Shown here: in pieces, positions 9,315 to 18,151 of the stretch | How the letters are laid out: every line of letters begins with the position of its first letter | Numbering within the stretch: position 1 is the stretch's first letter | NCBI GenBank assembly: GCA_905478335.1 | Contig: CAJQIC010000015.1 | Location: 32,777-96,776 of the forward strand | Direction of reading: 5' to 3' | DNA: 64,000 bases | DNA from: an uncultured Bacteroidia bacterium | GTDB taxonomy: Bacteria; Bacteroidota; Bacteroidia; NS11-12g; UBA9320 | The notes under the pieces: model-generated | What the model was told of the DNA's origin: nothing | What the model saw: only the letters and a program-made list of their open reading frames with translations | The model's database searches: none | Position numbers and translations under genes: made by a program

Positions 9315-10044
9315 GTGTTACCGTTGTACCGTCAAACATGGCGTACGTGCAATGATGCAGCCATTCGCCTAAGTTAATGTACTTCCCGCCATTGTCCAAG
9401 TTAATGTTTAGTGGTAGGTGACGATGGCCAAATATCATGAAATCAAACGCCTTGCTTTGAACTTCCTTATTACAGAATTGCAACAACCATTCCGAACCTT
9501 CATGATAGGTTTCATCATAGGCCGCATTGGCTAGCCTGCTTTTGGACGAAAAATAATGGGCAATACCTAAACCGACTCTGTTGGGTAGGATTCCGAACAA
9601 CCAAATACAAATCGGATTTCTAAATATTCGCTTTAAGAATTTATAGCTATAGTCACCGTCTCCTAATCCATCGCCGTGATGCAAATAGAATTTTTTTCCA
9701 TTCGCTTCAAACTCTAATTCATCAGAAATTAACTTGACCCCAAGCTCATGCTGAAAATAGTTAAACATCCACATGTCGTGGTTGCCCTTAAAAAAATAGA
9801 TCTCTATTCCGCTGTCAACAAGACTTGCAATCTTTCCTTGCAACCTTACAAACCCCTTTGGTATCACTTTTTTATACTCGTACCAAAAGTCAAAAATGTC
9901 ACCCATTAAAAAGATTTTTTCTGCGTTGGGGGCGGCAAAATCGAGCCAATCGACTATTTTTTTTTCACGAACTAAGCTAGTTTCATAATCTGGGATTCCT
10001 AGATGGAAATCAGAAGCAAAATATAGGTTCTTACCGTCGTTCAA
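9298..10044 (-). CDS. lpxH: UDP-2,3-diacylglucosamine diphosphatase (LpxH-like)
   Basis: A 248-residue calcineurin-type metallophosphoesterase with all metal-binding motifs: Asp12-Phe-His14, GD near residues 48-49, Gly-Asn-His-Asp at 87-90, His-His-Gly-Asp at 122-125 and Gly-His-Arg-His at 206-209. This set and the length match Bacteroidota LpxH, which hydrolyses UDP-2,3-diacylglucosamine to lipid X in lipid A synthesis at the inner membrane face. It sits 2 bp downstream of the PNGase-like gene. Confidence 0.85.
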   Translation of the reverse strand: MNDGKNLYFASDFHLGIPDYETSLVREKKIVDWLDFAAPNAEKIFLMGDIFDFWYEYKKVIPKGFVRLQGKIASLVDSGIEIYFFKGNHDMWMFNYFQHELGVKLISDELEFEANGKKFYLHHGDGLGDGDYSYKFLKRIFRNPICIWLFGILPNRVGLGIAHYFSSKSRLANAAYDETYHEGSEWLLQFCNKEVQSKAFDFMIFGHRHLPLNINLDNGGKYINLGEWLHHCTYAMFDGTTVTLEKFK

Positions 10045-10046
10045 GG

Positions 10047-13000
10047 TTATTGAATTGCAATCTTAAACGTTGTCTTTTTATTGTTCTCAACAAGCTCCAA
10101 TACATATAAGCCGGCCACTTGATCTTGTAAATCTAGTTGGATTAAACCGCCTTGTACATTACCGCTGATTGTTCGCACAACTTGGCCTGTCATATTCGAG
10201 GCTTTAAGCGTAAAACTATTGCCTTCTGAACCTGCATTGGTTTGCAAAGTTACCAGACCAGTACTCGGATTTGGGTAAATTTTCCAAGGCTTACTTACCA
10301 CTTCTTCTTCAGACAGCGTATGGCCAACGGTAAAATGATACTCAATGCTTTTACCAAAATCTGGATTAAAGCTCTGGTTAAAACTTGTTCCGGTTTTAAT
10401 CAATCTCAAAAGACCTGAACCGATGTCGGGGATGAGTGGATAGAACAATCCGAATTGGTTTTCCGTTTCGCATACGAGCTTATAACACCCTCTGTTAAGT
10501 GTAATATCTTCTTTAATCAACTGTCCTGCAGGCGCATTGAGTTGTTCGTAAACGACTGTACCACCGTCGTCAAAAATCTGAAGTGTTGCATCAGCGATGT
10601 TATTGTTTCTAAAGTACACCGTAAACGTTTTAGGTGCCATGGTCGGAATATCAAACTCTGACTCTGCACGGTTGTTCTCAGCATATTCATCTGCCACTTT
10701 GTTCACTGAAAATACTTCAGCAAAAAATGTATTTGATGTTTCTGTAGAAATGTAATCCCACATAGCAAAAGGTAGTTCAATGACGGCTGATTTACCTGGC
10801 AATAAACTGTCTTTCCAGTAATACGTTATAGGGTTTCCGCCAACTACACCGTATTTTAAGCCTAACTCTTTAATTACATTTTTACCCGTATTACTAACTT
10901 GTATTTTAGGCTCACCGCAAGTTGGGTTCATCTTGAGATAGTATTCCCAATTGTTCGGGCTGATGATTTGCTCAACCGTGGCATCGTTTTCAAAATTGTA
11001 CTCTCCGTATTGCATCAAATGCATAGAGACAACGTAGCGTCCTCCTCCTTGACCGAGATTGTTTACCGGAACTGGTTCGATTTCGTAGTCAATTGAAACT
11101 TTGTCACCAGTTACAAACTCTGTAATATCGAAGTTATAATCATCTACAGGAGCACCAGGACACCAACCTGCTCTTGGCGGAGCCCAATTCCCACCTTGAT
11201 CAAATATAGGGTTCAGTGCACACTTATCATCTTGCCAAATATCCCACTGTAAAGCATCTTTCCCGTCTAGTTTGATGTAATGTTGCTTGTCGGCCCACTC
11301 ACAGCAATGTGGCTTGGTGTTGTCGTCGGTATTGTGCCCGTGACCTGTAACCCGAGTAACTAATTTATGTGTTTTGGCTTCAGGATGAATGGCAATTTCT
11401 TTGTTCTGAAAGTTTATATCATCAGCGATACTGCTGTAAGACCGGCTCTCACGATTAATATAGTAGGAGATTTCTTTTAAATCTCTTACTGGTGTGCCTT
11501 CAATCATTTCAAAACGAAGGTCAATGAGCTCCTGCTGATTTCCTGCGGTAAAAGTCACTTGACCTTCAAGAAGAGATGCATAATCTGTAACATCGTAAAT
11601 CCATTTAAACCCTTCTGGGCCCAAGTCCAGTCCAATACCATAAGGCGTGATGTATCTCGCAATCTCTGCGTTATTGATTACCTCATATGGAACGTAGTAT
11701 TTTCTTAATGTTTGATTAAGCGTTTGCGTTCCTGGAATTGCCGATGAGTCCTTTTTGGTTCCGTCTGGGTTGTAACTATAGACAAAGTCTCCGGCATAGG
11801 TCTCCAAAACACCAGACTGCTTTGTAACGTCAGTAGCATCATTAAACTCATCAACGTATATGTGCCAACGAGATACTACATCCGATACAAGTGTTGAATC
11901 TAAAGTGGAAGACTGAACAGCAGAAACAAACTCAACTTTAGGCCTGTCTGAAAGGGCTTGTGTATTAAACCATGCGGTCGATGCATATTGCTTTAGCATA
12001 GTTAACCCCTTAAATTGAGCCGTAATATTGGCATCAAAATCAGATTCCATGATGGCTTTGTTGGCATATTTCTCAAACGAGAATGCACAAATCAGGTCCG
12101 AGAAATTGGGCTGAGAAGTTTCAATATCTTTCGTTGTTAAGTCTTTGGCTTGAATCGCAGACAATTCCGAATTCCAAATACTTAATCGATCTATGGCACC
12201 CGCATATTGGTAATTATTAATACCCTTACCTACTCTAAACTGCGTAATCGCACCAAGATCTCTATTCTTAGCGGTACCTGTATGCCACAAGCTTCCATTT
12301 AGGTAAATATTCATTACACCTGTTCGCGCATTTTTAGTAAAAACCCAGTGATTCCAACTGTTTTTGTAAATGTTAGCATTGGCAGCTTTGTTTATTCTGT
12401 CATGTCCTGATGCATTTCCAGCATCCCAATACACCTGGCCATTTGACCAAGGGAAATGGATATTGATTATCCTTTTCCCGTTCTTGTCTTTACCCTCTAA
12501 GACTGAGGTATTTTTAGGAAGCGAGGCGTCGCCTTTGGCCCAAAAACTAATGGAAATGGCAGAATCAAGATCTTTAAAAACTGTTTCGGCTGATTCTACT
12601 GCCATGAAATTATCTGGACCCATTTCATAGTAATGATCCATTCCAACCTCCTGAATACCTGTATTGATCGCCGGGTCACTTTCTATCCGTAATACTCCCG
12701 TAGTTAAGAACTGAGGTCGACTAAACTCAACGACTATGTTTGATACACCATCCCAAGCCAGCGGCTCTATGGCTTGAAGCCTAACTTTGCCTGGTCCGTA
12801 AGTCCATTCACCTTCATAAACCGAGTTGAAACCTGATTCTACCATCGTAGACAAACTCGCTAATGGTGTTTCAGCTATCCTCACTTTGAAATTTTCTATT
12901 GTTCCAACTCTATTCGAAACATATATAGACAACGCTGTTATATCCCCTGGCTGCAATCCGGCCAACGTCAATTCATTGGCGGTATACATAAATTGTACTC

Positions 13001-13463
13001 TATTTTCATCTATAATTTGTGACGTGGATGTAGTTCCCGTACCAATGACAACAGAATCTGCAGAAGTAACTCCGTTAACAACTCGGAATCTGTTGTATTT
13101 ATAAAAGGTATCTGAAACAGGCGTTGTTACATAATTGTACGTCAATGGCATTAAATCGCCAATCTGGAAATTTGCATGTTCGTATTCGTTACTATCAATT
13201 CGCCCAGTACTATCATGTACAATTACATAGGATAAATAATCCCATTCTCCACAGTTGAAATTGTCACGGGTGGTTTGTGGATCGCATTTCAGCGTGTAAT
13301 GCATGTTGATTTTACGATATGTTTTGCCCTCAGGAAACTGAAACGTTCCTCGTCGTTTAGTAATATCGCTAAAGTTTAGGGTATTGACCCAGGTGGTATC
13401 TTGTGCTATCGCTGCGCAGGAAATCGTCATGGCAACCAGAGCTAATAAGCATTTCTTAATCAT
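10047..13463 (-). CDS. Peptide-N-glycosidase F-like secreted protein with LamG-type insert and T9SS sorting domain
   Basis: A 1138-residue protein. A signal peptide is followed by a PNGase F N-terminal domain (residues about 25-270; NFNCGEWDYLSYVIVHDSTG). A concanavalin/LamG-like domain occupies about 285-450 (SISFWAKGDASLPKN, WNHWVFTKNARTGVMNIYLN). The PNGase F C-terminal region follows (about 590-850), with the Cys/Trp-rich PHCCEWADKQHY and APPRAGWCPG segments. The end is a T9SS type A sorting domain (WKIYPNPSTG to the C-terminus). PNGase F removes N-linked glycans from glycoproteins. Enzymatic activity is inferred from homology and the catalytic acids were not mapped. The insert suggests carbohydrate binding. 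Confidence 0.85.
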   Translation of the reverse strand: MIKKCLLALVAMTISCAAIAQDTTWVNTLNFSDITKRRGTFQFPEGKTYRKINMHYTLKCDPQTTRDNFNCGEWDYLSYVIVHDSTGRIDSNEYEHANFQIGDLMPLTYNYVTTPVSDTFYKYNRFRVVNGVTSADSVVIGTGTTSTSQIIDENRVQFMYTANELTLAGLQPGDITALSIYVSNRVGTIENFKVRIAETPLASLSTMVESGFNSVYEGEWTYGPGKVRLQAIEPLAWDGVSNIVVEFSRPQFLTTGVLRIESDPAINTGIQEVGMDHYYEMGPDNFMAVESAETVFKDLDSAISISFWAKGDASLPKNTSVLEGKDKNGKRIINIHFPWSNGQVYWDAGNASGHDRINKAANANIYKNSWNHWVFTKNARTGVMNIYLNGSLWHTGTAKNRDLGAITQFRVGKGINNYQYAGAIDRLSIWNSELSAIQAKDLTTKDIETSQPNFSDLICAFSFEKYANKAIMESDFDANITAQFKGLTMLKQYASTAWFNTQALSDRPKVEFVSAVQSSTLDSTLVSDVVSRWHIYVDEFNDATDVTKQSGVLETYAGDFVYSYNPDGTKKDSSAIPGTQTLNQTLRKYYVPYEVINNAEIARYITPYGIGLDLGPEGFKWIYDVTDYASLLEGQVTFTAGNQQELIDLRFEMIEGTPVRDLKEISYYINRESRSYSSIADDINFQNKEIAIHPEAKTHKLVTRVTGHGHNTDDNTKPHCCEWADKQHYIKLDGKDALQWDIWQDDKCALNPIFDQGGNWAPPRAGWCPGAPVDDYNFDITEFVTGDKVSIDYEIEPVPVNNLGQGGGRYVVSMHLMQYGEYNFENDATVEQIISPNNWEYYLKMNPTCGEPKIQVSNTGKNVIKELGLKYGVVGGNPITYYWKDSLLPGKSAVIELPFAMWDYISTETSNTFFAEVFSVNKVADEYAENNRAESEFDIPTMAPKTFTVYFRNNNIADATLQIFDDGGTVVYEQLNAPAGQLIKEDITLNRGCYKLVCETENQFGLFYPLIPDIGSGLLRLIKTGTSFNQSFNPDFGKSIEYHFTVGHTLSEEEVVSKPWKIYPNPSTGLVTLQTNAGSEGNSFTLKASNMTGQVVRTISGNVQGGLIQLDLQDQVAGLYVLELVENNKKTTFKIAIQ

Positions 13464-13558
13464 AAAATTGATGTAATAGCCTCAAAATTGGGCATAATTG
13501 GTTATGTAAACAAGGTTGATTAAAAAAAGGATAAAAAAGTGGTCTTACTGCCGCCTGA

Positions 13559-14383
13559 TTATACCTTTTTCCCACCTTTTAATTGAGCCTGCATCTCATG
13601 CAGTTGATCCCATTTTTCTTCTAAGGCCAACTTTGCTTGCTCACCCCATGTACTTGGGTCGTGGACTTTGTACTGTGGCCCAGCCTTCAATAATATTTCT
13701 TTGATTTTGTCTGGTCCAGAATTAATAACATGATTATAGGTATTAATTCCATCTGCATTGAGCAATTGCTCAATCTTTGGCCCAACGCCTTCAATTTTTT
13801 TCAAATCATCACCATTACCCGACTTTATAATTTTTGCCTTGGTTTTGGCTTTAGACTTTTCCTTGGGAGCACTGCTTTTGGTGATTATCGCTTTACCATC
13901 ATTTGCTTCTTTTTTCGTCGAGGACGCCTTCTCTTGAGCAATGACTTTAGCCGCGGATAACGAGGCATTGAAATCTGCTTCTCGTTTCTTACTTAAATCC
14001 AGCTCTGCTCTAAGCTGGTTAATCAACTGATCTTGCGTTTGCAACTTAGCCTCTAAAACCGAAGTAGATTGGGTTGAACTCGGTTTAACCGCATCCATTC
14101 TAAGCCTGCTATTCTTGTCCTCCAAAATTTTAACCTTTTCGCTTAAGGTTATGATTTCCAGCTTACTGTCTTCAACGCCTAATGACTCTGCCTTAAGAAG
14201 CTGTAACTCAGATTCCGTTTCTTTATGTTTCCTCCTCCATGTATTTACCGCTATTCTGCCGAGCCATAGGCCCAATAAAAAAGCGATAATCAACATCACG
14301 ATTATTTCAATTAAATGTTCTGTGAAGGTTCCTGTACCTGGTCCTTGAATTGGGTTTTGTCCAAATATGTCTAAAAGTATCAT
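13559..14383 (-). CDS. Membrane-anchored helix-hairpin-helix protein
   Basis: A 274-residue protein. An N-terminal transmembrane segment (IIVMLIIAFLLGLWLGRIAV) is followed by a long coiled-coil region (residues about 50-150), a Lys/Ala/Ser-rich linker (about 150-190) and a C-terminal HhH domain (DLKKIEGVGPKIEQLLNADG, then LLKAGPQYKVHDPSTWGEQA). The C-terminal part resembles COG3743 proteins (flap endonuclease-1-like HhH domain), also found fused to ribosomal-protein L21 in some bacteria. No nuclease active site is visible. It could tether DNA or RNA at the membrane; that is inference. It is 10 bp from the OmpA-family gene upstream. Confidence 0.7.
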   Translation of the reverse strand: MILLDIFGQNPIQGPGTGTFTEHLIEIIVMLIIAFLLGLWLGRIAVNTWRRKHKETESELQLLKAESLGVEDSKLEIITLSEKVKILEDKNSRLRMDAVKPSSTQSTSVLEAKLQTQDQLINQLRAELDLSKKREADFNASLSAAKVIAQEKASSTKKEANDGKAIITKSSAPKEKSKAKTKAKIIKSGNGDDLKKIEGVGPKIEQLLNADGINTYNHVINSGPDKIKEILLKAGPQYKVHDPSTWGEQAKLALEEKWDQLHEMQAQLKGGKKV

Positions 14384-14393
14384 TACCGTATTT

Positions 14394-15398
14394 TTATTGC
14401 CTATCGATTATTATTTCAACCCTACGATTGTATGCATGGCCAACGTCTGAGTCACTTCCATTGCGGGGTTCTGTTTCTCCCTTTGAGCTTGTAATTATGC
14501 GCATAGGGTTAACGCCTCTATCCCAAATCATTTTTTTAACCACCCATGCTCTTTTCCTACCAATTTGGTGGTCTTCTCCTTGATCGCCTTCATCATCAGA
14601 ATGTCCAACGACGTATACCTTAACATTGGGGTCACTTTTCATCAAGGACACTAAGCCATTGACATAAGCCCTCAACGCTGGTGTCATATTTTTCTTAATG
14701 GAGCCTTTGGGAAAATAAATGGTGGCTCGATTATCAATGTCTCCAGCGTAAGCACCAGCTACTTCAGAAGATGCATTGTCTTCCGAGGCGTTGTCCGTTG
14801 CGTCTGATTCATCTGTATACTCTGTGTCATCCGAATTATTGGCACTATTTGAATCGTCTGTTTCGCTAGATTCATCTACCCATTCGTCTGTAGTTTCACT
14901 ATCCGAATCATCTATAATTTCATCGTAACCCTCGTCCGCTCCGGTGGATATGATAGTAAATTGCACCGCTTCAAGACTTGTTTTATCGTCCACCGAGGTC
15001 ATTGCATCAAAGTTTACACGTGTTTGCAACCTGTTTATATCAAAATGATCTTCAAGTAAAGACTTTACGTTATCTGCCCTTTCTTGGCCAAGGTCGTTGC
15101 CATTTTGCTCATTACTAAAATACATTCCATTAACCAATAAGGTATCTGTCTCACCTACTTTAGAAAGTAACTCGTCTCGTGTCTCATTGAATTGATCTCC
15201 GATAATTGGTTCGGCAGAGTTAAACTGAAAACTTAAAGGTCGAAAAGACTCTTCAGTAGCATCATGATTTTTAGGATTGTCTGTGAGATTCAGAGAAATA
15301 TCCCCACAAACCTGTTTTATTTTACATAGGTAATAATATGATCCAGCAACTAGTAACCCTAAAAAAAGAATCACTGGAATAAAGCGTTTTGACCCCAT
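14394..15398 (-). CDS. OmpA-family protein with acidic Ser/Asp linker
   Basis: A 334-residue protein. An N-terminal membrane anchor (about residues 6-25) is followed by a periplasmic region, an acidic low-complexity segment rich in Asp, Glu, Ser and Thr (about 155-215), and an OmpA C-terminal domain. That domain contains VYVVGHSDDEGDQGEDHQIG, RKRAWVVKKMIWDRGV and a final RRVEIIIDRQ, the usual peptidoglycan-binding layout. It lacks a beta barrel, so it is an anchored OmpA-like protein. A second, more degenerate OmpA-like half lies before the linker (NGNDLGQERADNVKSLLEDH). It is co-oriented and closely spaced with the HhH gene. Confidence 0.8.
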   Translation of the reverse strand: MGSKRFIPVILFLGLLVAGSYYYLCKIKQVCGDISLNLTDNPKNHDATEESFRPLSFQFNSAEPIIGDQFNETRDELLSKVGETDTLLVNGMYFSNEQNGNDLGQERADNVKSLLEDHFDINRLQTRVNFDAMTSVDDKTSLEAVQFTIISTGADEGYDEIIDDSDSETTDEWVDESSETDDSNSANNSDDTEYTDESDATDNASEDNASSEVAGAYAGDIDNRATIYFPKGSIKKNMTPALRAYVNGLVSLMKSDPNVKVYVVGHSDDEGDQGEDHQIGRKRAWVVKKMIWDRGVNPMRIITSSKGETEPRNGSDSDVGHAYNRRVEIIIDRQ

Positions 15399-15440
15399 TT
15401 TCTTACTTCGTTTCCGTTATTCGAAGATATGTTATTTTGA

Positions 15441-16451
15441 TTAACCCTTAATCCTATAGTACTCCACAATCTTCAAGGCTTCGTCATACAAAAAGTCTTT
15501 GAGGCTTTTCGGTTCAATTATTTTAATGTTTGAACCCATTGAAAGCAATGTGCTTTTTAGTTCATAATTAAGTATCGCCTGGAGTTCTATAGTGACAAGC
15601 TTTTCATTTTTTGAAATACATTTTTGACTGGAGTGAATTGGTTGACTTTCAATGTATTGATATTCTCTTGGCGACAGTTCAAAGATTATTTGAATCGGCT
15701 CTTCAGACGTAATACTAACCCCCACAGCATCCTTATAATACGCTTGTACGTCAAAATCACTCATTCTGTATGGTGTCGCGTAATCAGGTTCAATTCGTAT
15801 CATCCGTTCAAGTGCTAGCGTTCTTAAACTTTTGTATGCCTCATGATAACCAATCATGTACCATCGGTTTCTATATTCTTTCAAAAAATAGGGATGGATG
15901 GTGTGCGTTTTAACCGAATTTGAACTAAACGAATTGTATTCAATAATCACTGTTGTTTGTTGCCGGATATGTTGAAGTAGTTCGTTTATATGACGACTTC
16001 CGCCATCTGTTGTACTTTTTTCGAATTCAATGATGTCACCAAGTGCTGTTGTATCATTCTGTTTAACATGAAGTTCTACCTTGTCACTTAGTTTCTCAAC
16101 TGCCTCAGAGAAAGTTGAAAATAATCCCACCTGACTATATTGCTTCAGCACGTTCGCCGCAAATGCAATAGCAGTGAGCTCTTCTTTCTGCAATGGAATT
16201 TGATCGATGGAATACGCCTTATCTGCATATCGGTACCCTTCACCCTTCACATTTTCAATGGGAGCCATATAACCCAATTGCGCATTATTGCGCATAGCGT
16301 TTATATCCCCTGCGATTGTGCGCCACGAAACTTCGGCACCAACTGCATCGGTACATGCACCAATCAAGAGTTGCTTTGTTGCAATATTGTTGTTTATCAA
16401 ACACCTGTTAATTGCTCGATACCGTACAAGTGCTTCCTTATTTGAAGGCAT
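15441..16451 (-). CDS. WYL-domain transcriptional regulator
   Basis: A 336-residue protein. The N-terminal ~80 residues form a helix-turn-helix region (SWRTIAGDINAMRNNAQLGY). The centre contains the WYL domain, with VIIEYNSFSS, a HPYFLKEYRNRWYMIGY core and an ALERMIRI segment. A C-terminal WCX-like extension (EPIQIIFELSPREYQYIESQ) follows. WYL proteins are DNA-binding regulators that sense nucleic acids or nucleotides, and many control DNA-repair or defence genes. The gene is divergent from the small unknown and HIRAN genes, with an 83-bp intergenic region carrying a candidate operator. Confidence 0.85.
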   Translation of the reverse strand: MPSNKEALVRYRAINRCLINNNIATKQLLIGACTDAVGAEVSWRTIAGDINAMRNNAQLGYMAPIENVKGEGYRYADKAYSIDQIPLQKEELTAIAFAANVLKQYSQVGLFSTFSEAVEKLSDKVELHVKQNDTTALGDIIEFEKSTTDGGSRHINELLQHIRQQTTVIIEYNSFSSNSVKTHTIHPYFLKEYRNRWYMIGYHEAYKSLRTLALERMIRIEPDYATPYRMSDFDVQAYYKDAVGVSITSEEPIQIIFELSPREYQYIESQPIHSSQKCISKNEKLVTIELQAILNYELKSTLLSMGSNIKIIEPKSLKDFLYDEALKIVEYYRIKG

Positions 16452-16480
16452 ATTGAAAATTTACTTCATCATTTTTCATT

Positions 16481-16499
16481 AATGCAAATAGGCTGCATT
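16481..16499. promoter_or_regulatory. Candidate WYL operator (AATGCA-N7-TGCATT)
   Basis: A perfect 6-bp inverted repeat with a 7-bp spacer lies in the 83-bp region between the divergent WYL regulator and the unknown/HIRAN pair. Its position makes it a plausible autoregulatory operator. Evidence is only symmetry and location. Confidence 0.35.
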
Positions 16500-16534
16500 G
16501 TGAGGTTGTTTGTTTGAATCAAAATTAAAGAATT

Positions 16535-16915
16535 ATGGAAGACAGAATTTATAAACAACGATTTTTTGAGGCAGGATCATCAGAATTTTCAATTGCCGTT
16601 AACCGACACCGAGATGCGAATGGTGAATTTGTGTATATGCTAGATACGTCGGAGAATGTATATGATTATCTGGAGCTTTCTTTCCCTGTATTTAACTCAT
16701 GGGCTGAAACTTGGACCTATATTAAACAAAACTACCCTGGCTGGTGGAACATGAAACCATTTTTCATCCATCCAAAAGTGAGTTCATTTATTCTCCTAGA
16801 ACTTAAAAATGAACTCAGAGAGTTATCGATAGCAAGCAAAAAGTTTTGGAGAAACTGCATTCGTCCATTTTGGAGAAGCTGCCTTAAAGAAGACATTCAA
16901 GAATTATTAGGATAA
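16535..16915 (+). CDS. Hypothetical protein, 126 aa, in WYL/HIRAN locus
   Basis: I do not recognise this family. It is a small soluble protein rich in aromatic residues, with Trp-rich segments FNSWAETWTYIKQNYPGWWN and KKFWRNCIRPFWRSCLKED. It starts at an ATG with no clear Shine-Dalgarno and ends 14 bp before the HIRAN gene, so the two are probably one operon. The gene reads away from the WYL regulator. Confidence 0.6.
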   Translation: MEDRIYKQRFFEAGSSEFSIAVNRHRDANGEFVYMLDTSENVYDYLELSFPVFNSWAETWTYIKQNYPGWWNMKPFFIHPKVSSFILLELKNELRELSIASKKFWRNCIRPFWRSCLKEDIQELLG

Positions 16916-16929
16916 ATAAAACGATTAAA

Positions 16930-17397
16930 ATGAAACAAACAGAATTAATGAACAAGCTCGGATTGGGCGCTGCTGGTGTTGTAATGCCAAATGGTTTGGC
17001 AAGGGTAAAGAATGAACCTGTTCGAGTGTACAATGGTTTTTTACGTTCCATTATGCACTACGGTTATGTCGATTTGAAAGAGCTCCTTTGCTCAGGAGAT
17101 AAACTAACATTAGGACGTGAGAGCGACAACCCACATGATTTTTTCGCAGTAGGTGTTTTTTGGAAAGGCGTTAAGATTGGTTATCTACCAACAACAGAAA
17201 ACATTGTTATTGCCAATTTGCTTGACTCTGGTATTTCCATGCACGCTTATATTGGAAAAATAGATCTTCAAGCCAATCCACAGCATGCCTTATCGGTTGT
17301 AATTTTTACAGATATAGTGGTAGCACTGCCAAGTGTGTCTTCCAAGTTTGTACCGAAACAAAAGACAACAATGAGAAAGGTTTATCAGAGTGCTTAG
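16930..17397 (+). CDS. HIRAN domain-containing protein
   Basis: A 155-residue protein whose centre (residues about 33-125) is a HIRAN domain. YNGFLRSIMHYGYVD opens it, followed by GDKLTLGRESDNPHDFFAVG, the VKIGYLPTTENIVIANLLDSG core and a final VVIFTDIVVALPS. HIRAN domains bind DNA ends or single-stranded 3' termini in HLTF/Rad5-type proteins. Standalone bacterial copies are little studied. No helicase or nuclease is fused here. The stop lies 1 bp from the convergent LytTR gene. Confidence 0.85.
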   Translation: MKQTELMNKLGLGAAGVVMPNGLARVKNEPVRVYNGFLRSIMHYGYVDLKELLCSGDKLTLGRESDNPHDFFAVGVFWKGVKIGYLPTTENIVIANLLDSGISMHAYIGKIDLQANPQHALSVVIFTDIVVALPSVSSKFVPKQKTTMRKVYQSA

Positions 17398-17398
17398 A

Positions 17399-18151
17399 CT
17401 ACTTAATAGCAGCCATGAGGTTAGACTTTTTCCGTTCCGAGACTGGTAAATTTGTACCATTAGACATCACGACATAGCCCCCGCTTTTGTTGTGAAAACT
17501 GTCTAAATGTGCCAGATTAATCAAATGAGAGGTGTGGATTCTAACAAATCTTGCTTGTTTTAACACTTGCTCAAAGTCCTTCAAGGTTTTGGATATCACC
17601 ATAGGCATCTCGACATCTTTTAGAAACAGTTTTGTATAGTTACCGTATGCTTGAATATGTATGATGTCCTCAATCTTCTTCAGGTAAATTCCGTCTGTGG
17701 TATTCAACGCAATTTTTGCGCCGGCAGAAATTGTGCTTGGCAGTTTGATGATGTGGTCTATTTGTTCCTGCGGCAGTCTAAAACTACCCGTAGATGAATC
17801 CGTCATAATGCGATTAACCGTAGCTTGCAAATCATCTTGGTCAACAGGTTTTAATAGGTAATCAAAAACGCCATGTTTAAATGCTTTCAGCGCATACTGG
17901 TCGTAAGCCGTCGTAAAGACAACACGGAAATGGCCAAAGTTGGTTAATGCAGTTAGTAAATCGAAGCCAAGTCCATCCTTTAAACGAATGTCAAGAAATA
18001 GGACATCGGGTGTTATGTCAGTCAAAAGTTTAAGTCCTGACTTTACGGAATTGGCCGTTCCGATTATCTCGACCTTTGGACGCACCTCGGCTAGTTCCAT
18101 CTGGAGAGACGCTATAGCTTGTTTTTCGTCGTCGATTATTACTGCTCTCAT
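17399..18151 (-). CDS. LytTR family response regulator
   Basis: A 250-residue response regulator. The receiver domain (1-120) has the acidic pair at Asp7-Asp8 and the phosphoacceptor Asp54 in LFLDIRLKDG, with the conserved Lys in FDYLLKPVDQ near 103. A C-terminal LytTR DNA-binding domain (about 150-250) includes QARFVRIHTSHLINLAHLD. The stop codon of the upstream kinase abuts this start, so it is the cognate regulator of that kinase. Confidence 0.92.
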   Translation of the reverse strand: MRAVIIDDEKQAIASLQMELAEVRPKVEIIGTANSVKSGLKLLTDITPDVLFLDIRLKDGLGFDLLTALTNFGHFRVVFTTAYDQYALKAFKHGVFDYLLKPVDQDDLQATVNRIMTDSSTGSFRLPQEQIDHIIKLPSTISAGAKIALNTTDGIYLKKIEDIIHIQAYGNYTKLFLKDVEMPMVISKTLKDFEQVLKQARFVRIHTSHLINLAHLDSFHNKSGGYVVMSNGTNLPVSERKKSNLMAAIK

